A stretch of DNA of 64,000 bases from an uncultured Pelagibacteraceae bacterium. Lineage in GTDB: Bacteria > Pseudomonadota > Alphaproteobacteria > Pelagibacterales > AG-422-B15. Shown here piece by piece: positions 30,014-40,129 of the stretch (its first letter is position 1; every line of letters begins with the position of its first letter). The translations under genes were made by a program, and so were the position numbers. Below the pieces are notes generated by a model, which did no database searches, was not told the origin of the DNA, and was given only the letters and a program-made list of their open reading frames with translations. The stretch is from assembly GCA_902524285.1 (NCBI GenBank), contig CABZCR010000003.1:29469-93468 (forward strand). Reading direction: 5' to 3'.

Positions 30014-31122
30014 TGAGTTCTAATTTCGTAGATGTGCTAGTGATCGGTGGAGGGGTTATTGGGTTAGCCATAGCTAAAAGTTTTGCCGCCAAAGGTCGAG
30101 AAGTCATTGTATTGGAGAAAGAAAATACTTTTGGTTCTGTTACCAGTTCAAGAAATAGTGGAGTCATTCATGCAGGTGTTTATTATGACAAGGACTCAAT
30201 GAAAGCTAAATTTTGTGCCAATGGAAACCGTAGAATGTATGAATATTGTAAAAAATTTAATGTGCCTCACATTAATACAGGCAAGTTCATTGTCGCAACA
30301 TCTTCCAATGAAATTCCTAAACTCGAGGAAATTTTCTCCAAAGCGGAATATAATGGTGTTGAAGGAATAGAGAGAGTAACAGGAAATTATGTTACCAGCA
30401 AAGAGCCTTTAGTTAAATGTATTGAGGCATTATTTGTGCCATCATCAGGCATTGTTGATCAAAACTCTCTCATGAGGTCTTATCTTGGCGAATTGGAGGA
30501 AAGCTCCGGCAATATTGTTTTTAATTCGCAATTCTTACGTTCTGAAATTAATGGTGAGAAATATTGTTCAACTGTGCTGAGTGATGGAGAAGAAATAATT
30601 ATAGAGTCGTCAGTTATAATAAATGCTGCTGGTCTAAATGCTGAAAATATTGCAAATAATATTCTACCCTTAGATAAAAAATACATTCCCAAAACATATT
30701 TCGCCAAAGGTAATTATTTTGAAACGGGAAAAGACCTGAAGATTCGTCATCTAATTTACCCGATACCTAATGATGCAAGTCTTGGTCTTCATTTGGGATT
30801 AGATTTAGGAATGCAAGTTAGATTTGGACCTGATGTTGAATGGGTAGATGAAATAGATTATGAAGTAAAAAAAGATAGACAGGTTTTGTTTCATAATGAT
30901 GTCATAAAATATATTCCCTCAATTAAAATTGAAGATCTTAAAGCTGGATATTCAGGTGTAAGACCAAAACTTAAGAGTAGAGGTGAGGGTAAAAGTGACT
31001 TTTCAATTCAAGGAGAAAAGACACATGGTATTAAAAATCTTGTTAACTTATTTGGAATGGAATCGCCCGGGTTGACTTCTTCACTTGTTATTGGAGAATA
31101 CGTTACCAATATGGTAAATTAA
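30013..31122 (+). CDS. FAD-dependent oxidoreductase, L-2-hydroxyglutarate dehydrogenase (LhgO)-like
   Basis: VLVIGGGVIGLAIAKSFA, SRNSGVIHAGVYYDKDSMKAKFC, FGMESPGLTSSLVIGEYV. Confidence 0.85.
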   Translation: MSSNFVDVLVIGGGVIGLAIAKSFAAKGREVIVLEKENTFGSVTSSRNSGVIHAGVYYDKDSMKAKFCANGNRRMYEYCKKFNVPHINTGKFIVATSSNEIPKLEEIFSKAEYNGVEGIERVTGNYVTSKEPLVKCIEALFVPSSGIVDQNSLMRSYLGELEESSGNIVFNSQFLRSEINGEKYCSTVLSDGEEIIIESSVIINAAGLNAENIANNILPLDKKYIPKTYFAKGNYFETGKDLKIRHLIYPIPNDASLGLHLGLDLGMQVRFGPDVEWVDEIDYEVKKDRQVLFHNDVIKYIPSIKIEDLKAGYSGVRPKLKSRGEGKSDFSIQGEKTHGIKNLVNLFGMESPGLTSSLVIGEYVTNMVN

Positions 31123-31982
31123 AAGAGGAACTCTTTCTTTTGCGAATTTGATATATACGATTTCATCTTCATCATAGCACCTTTTTCTATCTGTCTTACA
31201 CGTTCTTTGGAAATTTTTAACTCCTTGCCTAGTATATCTAGTGTTTTAACTTCCTCTGAAAGGTGTCTATCCTTAATTATTTTCACTTCTCTTTCATCAA
31301 GTATCTCTAAAGTTTGTTTTATTAAGTCTTTTTTAAAACTTACTTGATCCTTTTCAAACACCTTATCATCAGGTCTTGCATCTTCGTCCTCAATGAGTTC
31401 CAAAAACTCACTTTCACTTTCGTCATTAATTTTGTGATTAAGAGAACTATCGTTTTGACTAATTCTGCTGTCCATTTTTATAACATCAGAAGTTGAAATA
31501 TTTAAATCACTAGCAATGCCTTGAGCAGTTCTGAAATCAATTGATCCATGTTCCGTTTGATGAATTTTCTGTTTTAATTTTCTGAGACTAAAAAATAGAC
31601 TTTTTTGTTTTGAGGTAGTTGCAATTCTCACTAATGACCAATTTTTTAGAACAAAATCTTGAATTGATGCTCTGATCCACCAGCCCGCATAAGTCGAAAA
31701 TCTAACTTCTTTATCCAATTCAAATCTTTCTGCGGCTTTCATCAGACCTATATTACCCTCTTGAATTAGATCACTTAAATTAAGACCATAATTTTTATAC
31801 TTAACAGCAAAAGCAATAACCAATCTGATGTGAGATTGGGTTAACTCGTGCAAAGCCTTTTCATCTTTGTTTTTGATCCATTTTTTTGCTAATACCTTTT
31901 CATGATTTTCCTCAAGTAAAGGAATAGACATGGCTTTTTTAACAAAAGATTTCATTTCATTTGTATCATCGAAACTTGACAT
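31119..31982 (-). CDS. rpoH: RNA polymerase sigma-32 factor
   Basis: LIQEGNIGLMKAAERFE, FSTYAGWWIRASIQDFVLKNWSLVR, ELKISKERVRQIEKGAM; internal start MSSFDD is more typical than the track start. Confidence 0.93.
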   Translation of the reverse strand: MSSFDDTNEMKSFVKKAMSIPLLEENHEKVLAKKWIKNKDEKALHELTQSHIRLVIAFAVKYKNYGLNLSDLIQEGNIGLMKAAERFELDKEVRFSTYAGWWIRASIQDFVLKNWSLVRIATTSKQKSLFFSLRKLKQKIHQTEHGSIDFRTAQGIASDLNISTSDVIKMDSRISQNDSSLNHKINDESESEFLELIEDEDARPDDKVFEKDQVSFKKDLIKQTLEILDEREVKIIKDRHLSEEVKTLDILGKELKISKERVRQIEKGAMMKMKSYISNSQKKEFLF

Positions 31983-32069
31983 ACACGCAAAATACAAATT
32001 GAATGTAAAAAGACAATTTGAATCTTCAATTTTGAGGGTATAAAAACTGCCAATGTGGCTTAATTTAAT

Positions 32070-32408
32070 ATGAAAGACATTGTAAAATATGAAGATTTTG
32101 AAAAAATTGAGATCTTAGTAGGTACTATTTTTGAAGTAAAAATAAACGAAAAGGCAAGAAAACCAGCGTACGTGCTGAAAATAGATTTTGGTGAAAAAGT
32201 TGGCATTAAACAAAGTTCTGCTCAAATAACAAACTATTCAATTGAAGAGCTACTTCAAAAACAAATTATTGCTGTATGTAATTTTGAGAAAAAAAATATC
32301 GCAGGTATTGATTCAGAGGTATTAATTCTAGGCGCAATAAATGAAAATAAAGAGGTGATCTTGATTCATCCGCAACAAAAAGTAGAAAATGGATCAAACA
32401 TTTGTTGA
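32070..32408 (+). CDS. tRNA-binding domain protein (CsaA-like)
   Basis: DFEKIEILVGTIFEVKINEKARKPAYVLKIDFGEKVGIKQSSAQIT...VCNFEKKNIAGIDSEVLILGA. Confidence 0.93.
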   Translation: MKDIVKYEDFEKIEILVGTIFEVKINEKARKPAYVLKIDFGEKVGIKQSSAQITNYSIEELLQKQIIAVCNFEKKNIAGIDSEVLILGAINENKEVILIHPQQKVENGSNIC

Positions 32409-32415
32409 TTTATAT

Positions 32416-32492
32416 TGGCGCGCTCGAGATGATTCGAACATCCGACCCCAGGATTAGGAATCCTGTGCTCTATCCTGCTGAGCTACGAGCGC
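32416..32492 (-). tRNA. tRNA-Arg (anticodon CCT), CCA encoded
   Basis: Reverse strand GCGCTCGTAGCTCAGCAGGATAGAGCACAGGATTCCTAATCCTGGGGTCGGATGTTCGAATCATCTCGAGCGCGCCA folds as a cloverleaf. Confidence 0.95.
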
Positions 32493-32595
32493 ATAATTAA
32501 AGATTTTTCTAAAAAAAAATAATTTTTATTTTATTTTAATAAAAATTTATAAGAAAAAATAAATTTCTATTACTATAAAAAAATCTAATAACTAT

Positions 32596-32611
32596 AAGTA
32601 TTTAAATACTT
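32596..32611. repeat. 16-bp perfect palindrome in a long AT-rich spacer
   Basis: AAGTATTTAAATACTT equals its own reverse complement. Confidence 0.5.
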
Positions 32612-32777
32612 TTACTAATAATTTAAAATACATTCAAAAAATATTTTATAATTAAAAAAATTCTAAAAACAGCGAAAAATTGACAGTTTTTCATAAAAGT
32701 TTAATCATTGTATAAGAACGAATCAATTTTGATTCATCTACTAACCTCTAACTAAACCCAAATGGGGGGAGATAATT

Positions 32778-33035
32778 ATGGAGGAACTTAAAGTGATCTT
32801 TGCGAAAGCAAGGAAAAAAGCTAAGAAAAAAGCAGCGCCTAAGAAAAAACGTAAAGCTGCTAAAAGGAAGCCAGCTAAGAAAAAAGCAGCTCCTAAAAAG
32901 AAAAAGCGTAAAGCAGCTAAAAGGAAGCCAGCTAAGAAAAAAGCCGCTCCTAAAAAGAAAAAAAGGAAAGCCGCTAAGAAAAAAGCCGCTCCTAAAAAGA
33001 AAAAGAAAGCTGCTAGAAGAAAAAAAAGAAGATAA
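32778..33035 (+). CDS. Histone H1-like lysine/alanine-rich DNA-binding protein
   Basis: 85 aa, KKAAPKKKKRKAAKRKPAK repeats; preceded by GGGGGGAG Shine-Dalgarno and followed by a strong terminator. Confidence 0.82.
   Translation: MEELKVIFAKARKKAKKKAAPKKKRKAAKRKPAKKKAAPKKKKRKAAKRKPAKKKAAPKKKKRKAAKKKAAPKKKKKAARRKKRR
32826..33032 (+). repeat. In-frame tandem repeats encoding KKAAPKKKKRKAAKRKPAK-type units
   Basis: Four units of 54, 57, 42 and 54 nt with near-identical nucleotide sequence (aagaaaaaagcmgctcctaaaaagaaaaa...). Confidence 0.85.
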
Positions 33036-33037
33036 TT

Positions 33038-33065
33038 AGCATTGATTAATCAATGCTTTTTTTTT
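33038..33065 (+). terminator. Rho-independent terminator of the H1-like gene
   Basis: AGCATTGATTAATCAATGCT perfect inverted repeat followed by a T-run. Confidence 0.88.
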
Positions 33066-33066
33066 G

Positions 33067-33099
33067 CGCCCTTAGTTCAACAAACTAGGGGCGTTTTTT
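33067..33099 (+). terminator. Second (tandem) plus-strand terminator overlapping the carD 3' end
   Basis: CGCCCTTAGTT-CAACA-AACTAGGGGCG (one mismatch) followed by TTTTTT on the plus strand. Confidence 0.7.
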
Positions 33100-33884
33100 A
33101 ATTTATCTCTACCAAGAATCTTATCGACTTTTTTTATTGCATTTTCCTCAGTGATTTTAAGTCCAGCAATCACTTCTCTCAAAAATCGATCATAAGACAA
33201 TTCAAAAAGTTGACGCTCACTATATGATTGCTCTATTTGATTATTTGCTCTATTAAGATCTCTAACGACCTCAGCAATTTGTTCAATATCACCTGAGTTA
33301 ATTTTAAGGTCATATTCCTGAGCCCTTCTACTCCACATTGTTCTCTTTATCTTTGGTTTTTGAGATAAGATTTTTAATACAGTTTGAATTTTAGATGGTT
33401 TTGATACTTTTCTTAAATTAAGAGACTTAGCCTTTTCAACCGGAACTCTCAAAATTAATTTATCTCGTACAAACTCTATCACATACATTTCTAGTTTTTG
33501 TCCAACGACCTCTCTTTTTTCAATGTCTATAACTTGGCCTACACCGTGTGTTGGATAAACAACATGATCCTTTGTATTAAAAATTTTTTTAACTTTTTTT
33601 TCTTTAATGGTCTTTATTTCTAAAAACTTTTTAACTTTTTTCGCTTGATAGTGAGCAGGGTTAATAATTCGATTATTAACTTTTTTGTCAGATTGTGGAG
33701 GAAGTTTAGGCTCTACAAATTTCTTTACTTCTTTTGTTTTTTTAGCAACTTTTTTTACTTGTTTCTTTTTTGCACTCTTTTTTACTGAGGTTTTCTTTTT
33801 TACAACTTTAGTTTTTTTCTTTACTGTTTTCTTTTTTAGAATTTTCTTTTTGTCGACTTTAATGACTTTTTTCTTTTTTTTCAT
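33072..33884 (-). CDS. carD: CarD-family transcriptional regulator with a long lysine-rich N-terminal extension
   Basis: FNTKDHVVYPTHGVGQVIDIEKREVVGQKLEMYVIEFVRDKLILRVPVEKA...TMWSRRAQEYDLKINSGD; N-terminal ~100 aa K-rich; next to fdxA. Confidence 0.9.
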   Translation of the reverse strand: MKKKKKVIKVDKKKILKKKTVKKKTKVVKKKTSVKKSAKKKQVKKVAKKTKEVKKFVEPKLPPQSDKKVNNRIINPAHYQAKKVKKFLEIKTIKEKKVKKIFNTKDHVVYPTHGVGQVIDIEKREVVGQKLEMYVIEFVRDKLILRVPVEKAKSLNLRKVSKPSKIQTVLKILSQKPKIKRTMWSRRAQEYDLKINSGDIEQIAEVVRDLNRANNQIEQSYSERQLFELSYDRFLREVIAGLKITEENAIKKVDKILGRDKLKNAPSLLN

Positions 33885-33892
33885 AGAATTAC

Positions 33893-34225
33893 CTAACCCC
33901 CAGATTTTTCGGAGAAATATTTATCATATTTATTTTCTTCATTCTCATACATTTTTGCATCAGTTGGAGAGTCTTTCTTCATTGTAATGTTTGGCCATAT
34001 TTCTGAAAACTTTTGATTCACTTCTAGCCATTTTTCATCTTTATCATCTGTATCAGAGATGATTGCATCAACAGGACACTCTGGTTCACACACACCACAA
34101 TCTATGCATTCATCAGGATTAATTACTAGCATATTTTCACCTTCGTAGAAACAATCAACCGGACATACCTCCACGCAATCAGTATATTTGCATTTTATGC
34201 ATTTTTCATTAACTAGGTAGGTCAT
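33893..34225 (-). CDS. fdxA: Ferredoxin FdxA (7Fe type)
   Basis: [55 protein letters not shown]. Confidence 0.96.
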   Translation of the reverse strand: MTYLVNEKCIKCKYTDCVEVCPVDCFYEGENMLVINPDECIDCGVCEPECPVDAIISDTDDKDEKWLEVNQKFSEIWPNITMKKDSPTDAKMYENEENKYDKYFSEKSGG

Positions 34226-34231
34226 TTTAAA

Positions 34232-34669
34232 CTATTGTGAGAGTTTTTTCTTTATTTCACCAACTTTAAAGTCATCGATATATAAAAGACCAGATATTTT
34301 ACGTACTAAAGCATTTTCATAATCATCAATTCTGCCGTCTGCTATTACAATTTTCCATATCATTTCAATTATCATTATTTTTTCATCGTCATTTAGTAAG
34401 ATATTAATTTTTGATGTGAATTGGTGAATATCATTCGCGTTATCAACAAGTTCATAAGAAGCCTCAAAAAGTTTATTTAACTTATCGTTATCTAAATTAT
34501 AAAAATTACCAAGCAATTTTAATATCTCATCTTTTTCAATCTCATCGAATTCACCATCGTGCAGAGCCGTAGTAACCATCAACGATGCAACAGCTAATTG
34601 AGATGCCTCAAATTCCTCTTCTTTGACATCTTTATTATCTGATAATAGCGTTTTGAATTTATCTAACAT
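34232..34669 (-). CDS. TerB-like (DjlA N-domain) protein
   Basis: AVASLMVTTALHDGEFDEIEKDEI...MIWKIVIADGRIDDYENALVRKISGLLYI. Confidence 0.85.
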   Translation of the reverse strand: MLDKFKTLLSDNKDVKEEEFEASQLAVASLMVTTALHDGEFDEIEKDEILKLLGNFYNLDNDKLNKLFEASYELVDNANDIHQFTSKINILLNDDEKIMIIEMIWKIVIADGRIDDYENALVRKISGLLYIDDFKVGEIKKKLSQ

Positions 34670-34848
34670 AATAACATATTTGTATATTAGAATTTAAAGA
34701 GTACTATATGTTGTGACCATTATAGAACAAAAGGTGTAGATTATATGTCCGAATCACCAACTTGGAATGTTCTTTAAATATTCTAATTTTTTTTATTTCT
34801 AATTAACTATATATATCACTTAATCAAAATTTAAAAGTTTCAATAAAA

Positions 34849-37002
34849 ATGACTAATAAATCAAATAATGGCTTTAATACTTGGCAAAAAAGTTTCGAAA
34901 AAGAAACTAAGAAAAATTTTAGTGATGCAATATCAGAGACTGATGAAGGAATAAATATTAAGCCAGTATATACTAAAGATGACATGGAGAACTTTTCATT
35001 TGTTGAAAAGTATTCTCTTCCTGGACAATGGCCATACACAAGAGGTCCTAAGGCATCAATGTACACAAATAGACCTTGGACGATTAGGCAGTATGCTGGA
35101 TTTTCAACTGCTGAGGAGTCCAATGAATTTTATAAAAAGAATTTAGAATCTGGTCAAAAAGGTCTTTCAGTTGCTTTTGATTTGCCAACACATAGGGGAT
35201 ATGACTCAGATGATGATTTGGTAATGGGTGATGTAGGTAAAGCTGGTGTAGCAATAGATACTGTTGAGGATATGAAAATACTTTTTAATAATATTCCTCT
35301 AGATCAAATGTCAGTCTCAATGACTATGAATGGCGCAGTGTTGCCAGTACTTGCATCATTTATTGTTGCAGGAGAAGAACAGGGTGTTGATAGAAGTTTG
35401 CTATCAGGAACAATTCAGAATGATATCTTAAAAGAGTTCATGGTAAGAAATACTTATATATATCCTCCTGAGCCATCGATGAAAATTGTTGCCGATATTA
35501 TTGAATTTACTTCAAAAGAAATGCCTAAGTTTAATTCTATTTCGATTTCAGGTTATCATATGCAAGAAGCCGGTGCTGATAATGTTCTTGAATTAGCTTA
35601 TACTTTAGCTGATGGAATGGAATATGTAAGAGCAGCAATGTCAAAGGGTCTTGATGTTGATGATTTTGCACCGAGGCTCTCTTTCTTTTTTGCAATCGGA
35701 ACGGACTTTTTTATGGAGATTGCTAAATTAAGAGCCGCAAGAACTCTGTGGGCTAAGATCATGAAAGACTTTGGGGCCAAAAATGAAAGATCTCTTATTT
35801 TAAGAACACACTGTCAAACATCTGGCGTATCTTTAACTGAGAAAGATCCTTATAATAACATTATAAGAACATCCTATGAGGCCTTATCTGCTATACTTGG
35901 AGGAACGCAAAGTTTGCATACAAATTCCTTCGATGAAGCAATTGCTTTACCAACAGACGAGTCAGCAAGAATTGCTAGAAATACTCAATTGATTCTTCAA
36001 AATGAAACTGGTGTTACAAAAACAGTCGACCCTCTTGCAGGGTCATTTTTTGTTGAAAACTTAACTGAAGAACTATCAAAAAAAGCCTGGGATATTATTA
36101 CAGAAATTGAGGGATTAGGTGGAATGACCAAAGCTGTTAAAGCAGGGATTCCTAAATTAAAAATTGAAGAGTCTGCAACTAAGAAGCAAGCTAAAGTTGA
36201 CAGCGGATCAAGGGTTGTGGTTGGTGTAAATAAATATAAAAACCCAAAAGAACCATCAGTTGATGTGAGAGTAATTGATAATAATCGCGTTCGAGATGAT
36301 CAAATAAAGAAAATACAGGCAATAAAAGAGTCACGTGATACAACAGCTGTCAAAAAAGCACTTGCTAATTTAACAAATGCTGCAAAAGATGAGACAAATC
36401 TTCTAGTGCCTTGCATAGAAGCCATTAAATTAAGAGCAACGGTTGGAGAAGTTTCAAAGGCATTAGAGCAAGTATATGGTAGACATTTTGCAAAAAGCTT
36501 AAGCGTTTCAGGAGTATATGGTAAACATTTTGAAGGTGATAAAGAATTTATGAAAGTTGAGAGTAAAATTAAGGAATTTGAAAATGTAAATGGTAGAAGA
36601 CCAAGAGTTCTAGTAGTTAAAATGGGTCAGGATGGCCACGATAGGGGGGCAAAGATTGTTGCAACATCATTTGCTGACATGGGTTTTGATGTTGATATGG
36701 GCCCACTATTTCAATCGCCTAAAGATGTTGCAAAGGATGCTATTGAAAATGATGTTCACGCGATTGGAGTTTCAACTTTAGCGGCAGGACATAAAACACT
36801 TGTACCTGAATTAATGAAAGGCCTAAAAGAGATTGATCCTAAGTCAAAGATAGTTGTTTTTGTGGGAGGCATAATTCCAGAACAAGATTACGAATTTCTT
36901 TATGAAAATAATGTATCAGCCATTTTTGGTCCAGGTTCCAACATCATAGAGTCTGCCGAAAAAGTTATCGATTTGATTTCAGATAACTTAAGTAAAGAAT
37001 AG
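34849..37002 (+). CDS. scpA: Methylmalonyl-CoA mutase, single-chain with B12 domain
   Basis: [75 protein letters not shown]. Confidence 0.97.
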   Translation: MTNKSNNGFNTWQKSFEKETKKNFSDAISETDEGINIKPVYTKDDMENFSFVEKYSLPGQWPYTRGPKASMYTNRPWTIRQYAGFSTAEESNEFYKKNLESGQKGLSVAFDLPTHRGYDSDDDLVMGDVGKAGVAIDTVEDMKILFNNIPLDQMSVSMTMNGAVLPVLASFIVAGEEQGVDRSLLSGTIQNDILKEFMVRNTYIYPPEPSMKIVADIIEFTSKEMPKFNSISISGYHMQEAGADNVLELAYTLADGMEYVRAAMSKGLDVDDFAPRLSFFFAIGTDFFMEIAKLRAARTLWAKIMKDFGAKNERSLILRTHCQTSGVSLTEKDPYNNIIRTSYEALSAILGGTQSLHTNSFDEAIALPTDESARIARNTQLILQNETGVTKTVDPLAGSFFVENLTEELSKKAWDIITEIEGLGGMTKAVKAGIPKLKIEESATKKQAKVDSGSRVVVGVNKYKNPKEPSVDVRVIDNNRVRDDQIKKIQAIKESRDTTAVKKALANLTNAAKDETNLLVPCIEAIKLRATVGEVSKALEQVYGRHFAKSLSVSGVYGKHFEGDKEFMKVESKIKEFENVNGRRPRVLVVKMGQDGHDRGAKIVATSFADMGFDVDMGPLFQSPKDVAKDAIENDVHAIGVSTLAAGHKTLVPELMKGLKEIDPKSKIVVFVGGIIPEQDYEFLYENNVSAIFGPGSNIIESAEKVIDLISDNLSKE

Positions 37003-37005
37003 TTA

Positions 37006-37968
37006 ATGGAATTAGTAGATAAGATTATTAAGGGTGAAAGAGCTGCCATTGCTAAAGCTATTACATTAGTTGAGTCCTCAAAAGACTCTGATCAACAAAT
37101 TAGTAGGCAGCTAATATCAGAGTTAATTAAGAAGCCTGGCAAATCAATAAGAGTAGGTTTCTCTGGCCCGCCAGGAGTTGGGAAGTCAACATTCATTGAG
37201 TCCTTTGGAAGTTATTTAGTCAGTCAAAATTATAAGTTAGGTATTTTAGCTATTGATCCATCCTCACAAATTACTGGTGGGTCAATATTAGGAGATAAAA
37301 CTCGAATGGTAGAGATATCAAAAAATCCAAATACTTTTATAAGGTCTACACCGTCAAGAGGCACTTTAGGAGGTATCTCAATGGGAACTCGAGAAGCATC
37401 CATAATATTAGATGCTGCAGGCTATGACTTTATATTTATTGAAACAGTTGGCGTGGGACAATCAGAAATTGTTGCAAGCAATTTAGTTGATATATTTACT
37501 CTTATTGTTGGCCCTGGTTCTGGTGATGAGCTGCAAGGAATAAAAAAAGGTATTACGGAATATGCAGATATATTTATAGTCAATAAAAATGACGGTGAGT
37601 TGAAAATGGAAGCTTCAAAAACTGCCGCTGACTATAAATCAGCCCTGAGTTACTATAAGAAATTAGATGAGCTTGAAAAGCAGGTGTTATTAGTATCTGC
37701 GATTGAGCAAACTGGAATGGAGGATGTTATTAAAACAATTAATCAGATAATTGATCAAAATAAGCTAAAAGGGATATTTGATGAAAGACGTGCTGATCAG
37801 CTTGAATACTGGATCGAAGAAGAGGTAAAAAATATAATTGCATCAGACATAACAAACCGACTGACAAGTAAGGGAAATATTCCAAAATACTCTGAAAAAG
37901 TAATGAAAAATGAAATGTCTATGTACGAAGCAGTTGAAACAATCACAAAAGACACCCTCAAGCAATAA
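37006..37968 (+). CDS. meaB: Methylmalonyl-CoA mutase-associated GTPase MeaB
   Basis: VGFSGPPGVGKSTFIES, AIDPSSQITGGSILGDKTRM, IFIETVGVGQSE, VNKND; follows the mutase. Confidence 0.96.
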   Translation: MELVDKIIKGERAAIAKAITLVESSKDSDQQISRQLISELIKKPGKSIRVGFSGPPGVGKSTFIESFGSYLVSQNYKLGILAIDPSSQITGGSILGDKTRMVEISKNPNTFIRSTPSRGTLGGISMGTREASIILDAAGYDFIFIETVGVGQSEIVASNLVDIFTLIVGPGSGDELQGIKKGITEYADIFIVNKNDGELKMEASKTAADYKSALSYYKKLDELEKQVLLVSAIEQTGMEDVIKTINQIIDQNKLKGIFDERRADQLEYWIEEEVKNIIASDITNRLTSKGNIPKYSEKVMKNEMSMYEAVETITKDTLKQ

Positions 37969-38010
37969 TCATATTGACAATAATTACCAAAAACTTTACT
38001 TAAACTTACT

Positions 38011-38301
38011 ATGACAAAAGCATGTGATTTATCAGGAAAAAAAGTGCAATTTGGCAATAATGTGAGCAAAGCCAATAATAAGACAAGAAGAAAATTTAAT
38101 GTTAATCTTCAGTCTGTAACTTTTAAAAGTGATATTTTAAATAAGAATATAAGGTTCTCTGTAGCTACTTCATCAATCAGAACAGTTTCCAAATTTGGCG
38201 GTATTGATGAATTTTTAACACAAACAAAAAGTAAGAAATTGTCTCAAAAAGCAAAGAGAGTACAACGTGCTATGAATAATGCACAAAAAAAAGCTAGTTA
38301 A
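38011..38301 (+). CDS. rpmB: 50S ribosomal protein L28
   Basis: [34 protein letters not shown]. Confidence 0.96.
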   Translation: MTKACDLSGKKVQFGNNVSKANNKTRRKFNVNLQSVTFKSDILNKNIRFSVATSSIRTVSKFGGIDEFLTQTKSKKLSQKAKRVQRAMNNAQKKAS

Positions 38302-40129
38302 TAGTCTGACGATTTAAATTATTTTCGTTTTCTTCAAAAAGATCTACCAACTGTTCAGTCATTACATCAGCTAATTGTTCTGCATCAACTATTGTAACAG
38401 CTCTTTTGTAGTATCTTGTTACATCGTGGCCAATTCCAACAGCAAGCAATTGAATTGAAGATTTAGACTCTATCCAATTTATAACACCTCGAAGATGTTT
38501 TTCTAAATAATTACCTGTATTTACTGAAAGTGTACTATCATCGACAGGCGCACCATCTGAGATAACCATTAATATTTTTCTTGCTTCATATCTTGCCTGA
38601 AGTCTTTTGTGTGCCCATAACAATGCTTCACCATCTATATTCTCTTTTAAAAGTCCCTCACGCATCATTAATCCAAGATTTTTCTTTGACCTTCTCCACG
38701 GTTCATCAGCCGCTTTATAAATTATATGCCTTAAATCATTTAATCTTCCAGGAGATGGAATTTTTTTATTTTGCATCCAATGCTCTCTGCTCTTTCCACC
38801 TTTCCAAGCTTTAGTGGTAAAGCCGAGTATCTCAACTTTAACGCCGCACCTTTCAAGTGTCCTCGCAAGAATATCTGCACTCATTGCTGCGACTGTTATA
38901 GGGCGACCTCTCATTGAACCTGAGTTATCTATAAGTAATGAAACCACAGTATCTTTGAAATCTGTGTCTTTTTCTTTTTTAAATGACAGTGAATGGTACG
39001 GATCCATAATTATTCTCGTAAGTCTTGAGGTATCAAGCAGTCCTTCCTCAAGATCAAAATCCCAACTTCGATTTTGTTTAGCCAACAGCTTTCTTTGCAG
39101 TCTGTTGGCTAATCTTGAAATTATCATTTGATAAGCTTTTAATTGCTGATCTAGATAAGCCCTTAATCTATTTAGTTCTTCATCTTCACAGATATTTTTT
39201 GCAGTAATAACTTCATCAAATTCCTCAGTATAAATTTCGTATTCGTTGAGTATTTTTTCTACTGAATTTTCTGCTTTGTATTGGGGAGTTGCGTTTTCAG
39301 TATTACCCTCATCTACTTCACTTAATTCATCATTTTCTTGTTGGTCAATATTCATCTCAGTTTCATCATAACCTACCTCTTCCTCAGATTGAGTAGATTC
39401 TTCATCACTAAAGGAAGACTGGTTTTCCATTTCATTGACCTCATTGTTTTCTAGTTGATCAATATTTTGATTTTCCTCTTCTTTGTTGTCTTTATCATCA
39501 CTATTTTCATTATCATAATAATCAAGCTCTCTAATTAGTTCGTTTACATTTTCAGCAAATAGTTTTTGATTATGTATATTTTTTAAAAGTTGATCAGATG
39601 AATCACTAATTTTATTATTCAACCATTTCTTCCATAGATTAAGGGCATTATTTGAGTTAGATGGAAGATAATCAGGATTGATTTTATTTCTTAAATACAA
39701 GTCTATTGCGTCCTCAATATTCAAATCTGATTGCTTTGAAACAGTGTCTAAGTTCTTCTCTCTAAATTTTTGTTCAAAGAGTGTCTTTAAATTAGATTTA
39801 ACCCCTCGCATTAACTTACTACCTATAAGTTGGATTCGAGTATTTTCTAGAACTTCGTAAATTTTCCTATTTTTTTCACCAGAGGGTTCAAATTGTATAT
39901 AGGTTTCCTTGTTGTGATATTTGTACCTAAGAGCCTCATTATCAGCATGCCCGCGTAATTGATTTAAATTTTTTAAGTCCTCATTATTGTCAATTTTAGG
40001 TAGTACAATTTTATTATCAGTTGATGATAGATTATCCTCGAATACAACATCAATTTCCTTATCTTCAGCTATTGCTCGTGTAGTGGAAGATATAGCTTTT
40101 TTGATATCTTCTAAAAAATCTTCTTTCAC
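38294..40129 (-). CDS. cobT: Aerobic cobaltochelatase subunit CobT
   Basis: Acidic middle region, VWA-like [50 protein letters not shown]; downstream of cobS. Confidence 0.95.
   Translation of the reverse strand: MKEDFLEDIKKAISSTTRAIAEDKEIDVVFEDNLSSTDNKIVLPKIDNNEDLKNLNQLRGHADNEALRYKYHNKETYIQFEPSGEKNRKIYEVLENTRIQLIGSKLMRGVKSNLKTLFEQKFREKNLDTVSKQSDLNIEDAIDLYLRNKINPDYLPSNSNNALNLWKKWLNNKISDSSDQLLKNIHNQKLFAENVNELIRELDYYDNENSDDKDNKEEENQNIDQLENNEVNEMENQSSFSDEESTQSEEEVGYDETEMNIDQQENDELSEVDEGNTENATPQYKAENSVEKILNEYEIYTEEFDEVITAKNICEDEELNRLRAYLDQQLKAYQMIISRLANRLQRKLLAKQNRSWDFDLEEGLLDTSRLTRIIMDPYHSLSFKKEKDTDFKDTVVSLLIDNSGSMRGRPITVAAMSADILARTLERCGVKVEILGFTTKAWKGGKSREHWMQNKKIPSPGRLNDLRHIIYKAADEPWRRSKKNLGLMMREGLLKENIDGEALLWAHKRLQARYEARKILMVISDGAPVDDSTLSVNTGNYLEKHLRGVINWIESKSSIQLLAVGIGHDVTRYYKRAVTIVDAEQLADVMTEQLVDLFEENENNLNRQTIN

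Noticed and set aside
32760-32785. CCCAAATGGGGGG as a Shine-Dalgarno-sequestering hairpin for the H1-like gene
   Set aside because: The possible stem is only 3-4 bp with a 2-4-nt loop; too weak to claim as a regulatory structure.
32800-33039. 79-aa basic ORF (MRKQGKKLRKKQRLRKN...) overlapping the H1-like gene in another frame
   Set aside because: It is a by-product of repetitive A-rich codons; the 32778 frame has the GGGGGGAG ribosome site and the KKAAPKKK composition expected of a real H1-like protein.
34232-34669. TerB-like protein as a tellurite-resistance or phage-defence island
   Set aside because: It is a lone TerB/DjlA-like domain with no terC, terD or other ter genes, next to fdxA and carD.
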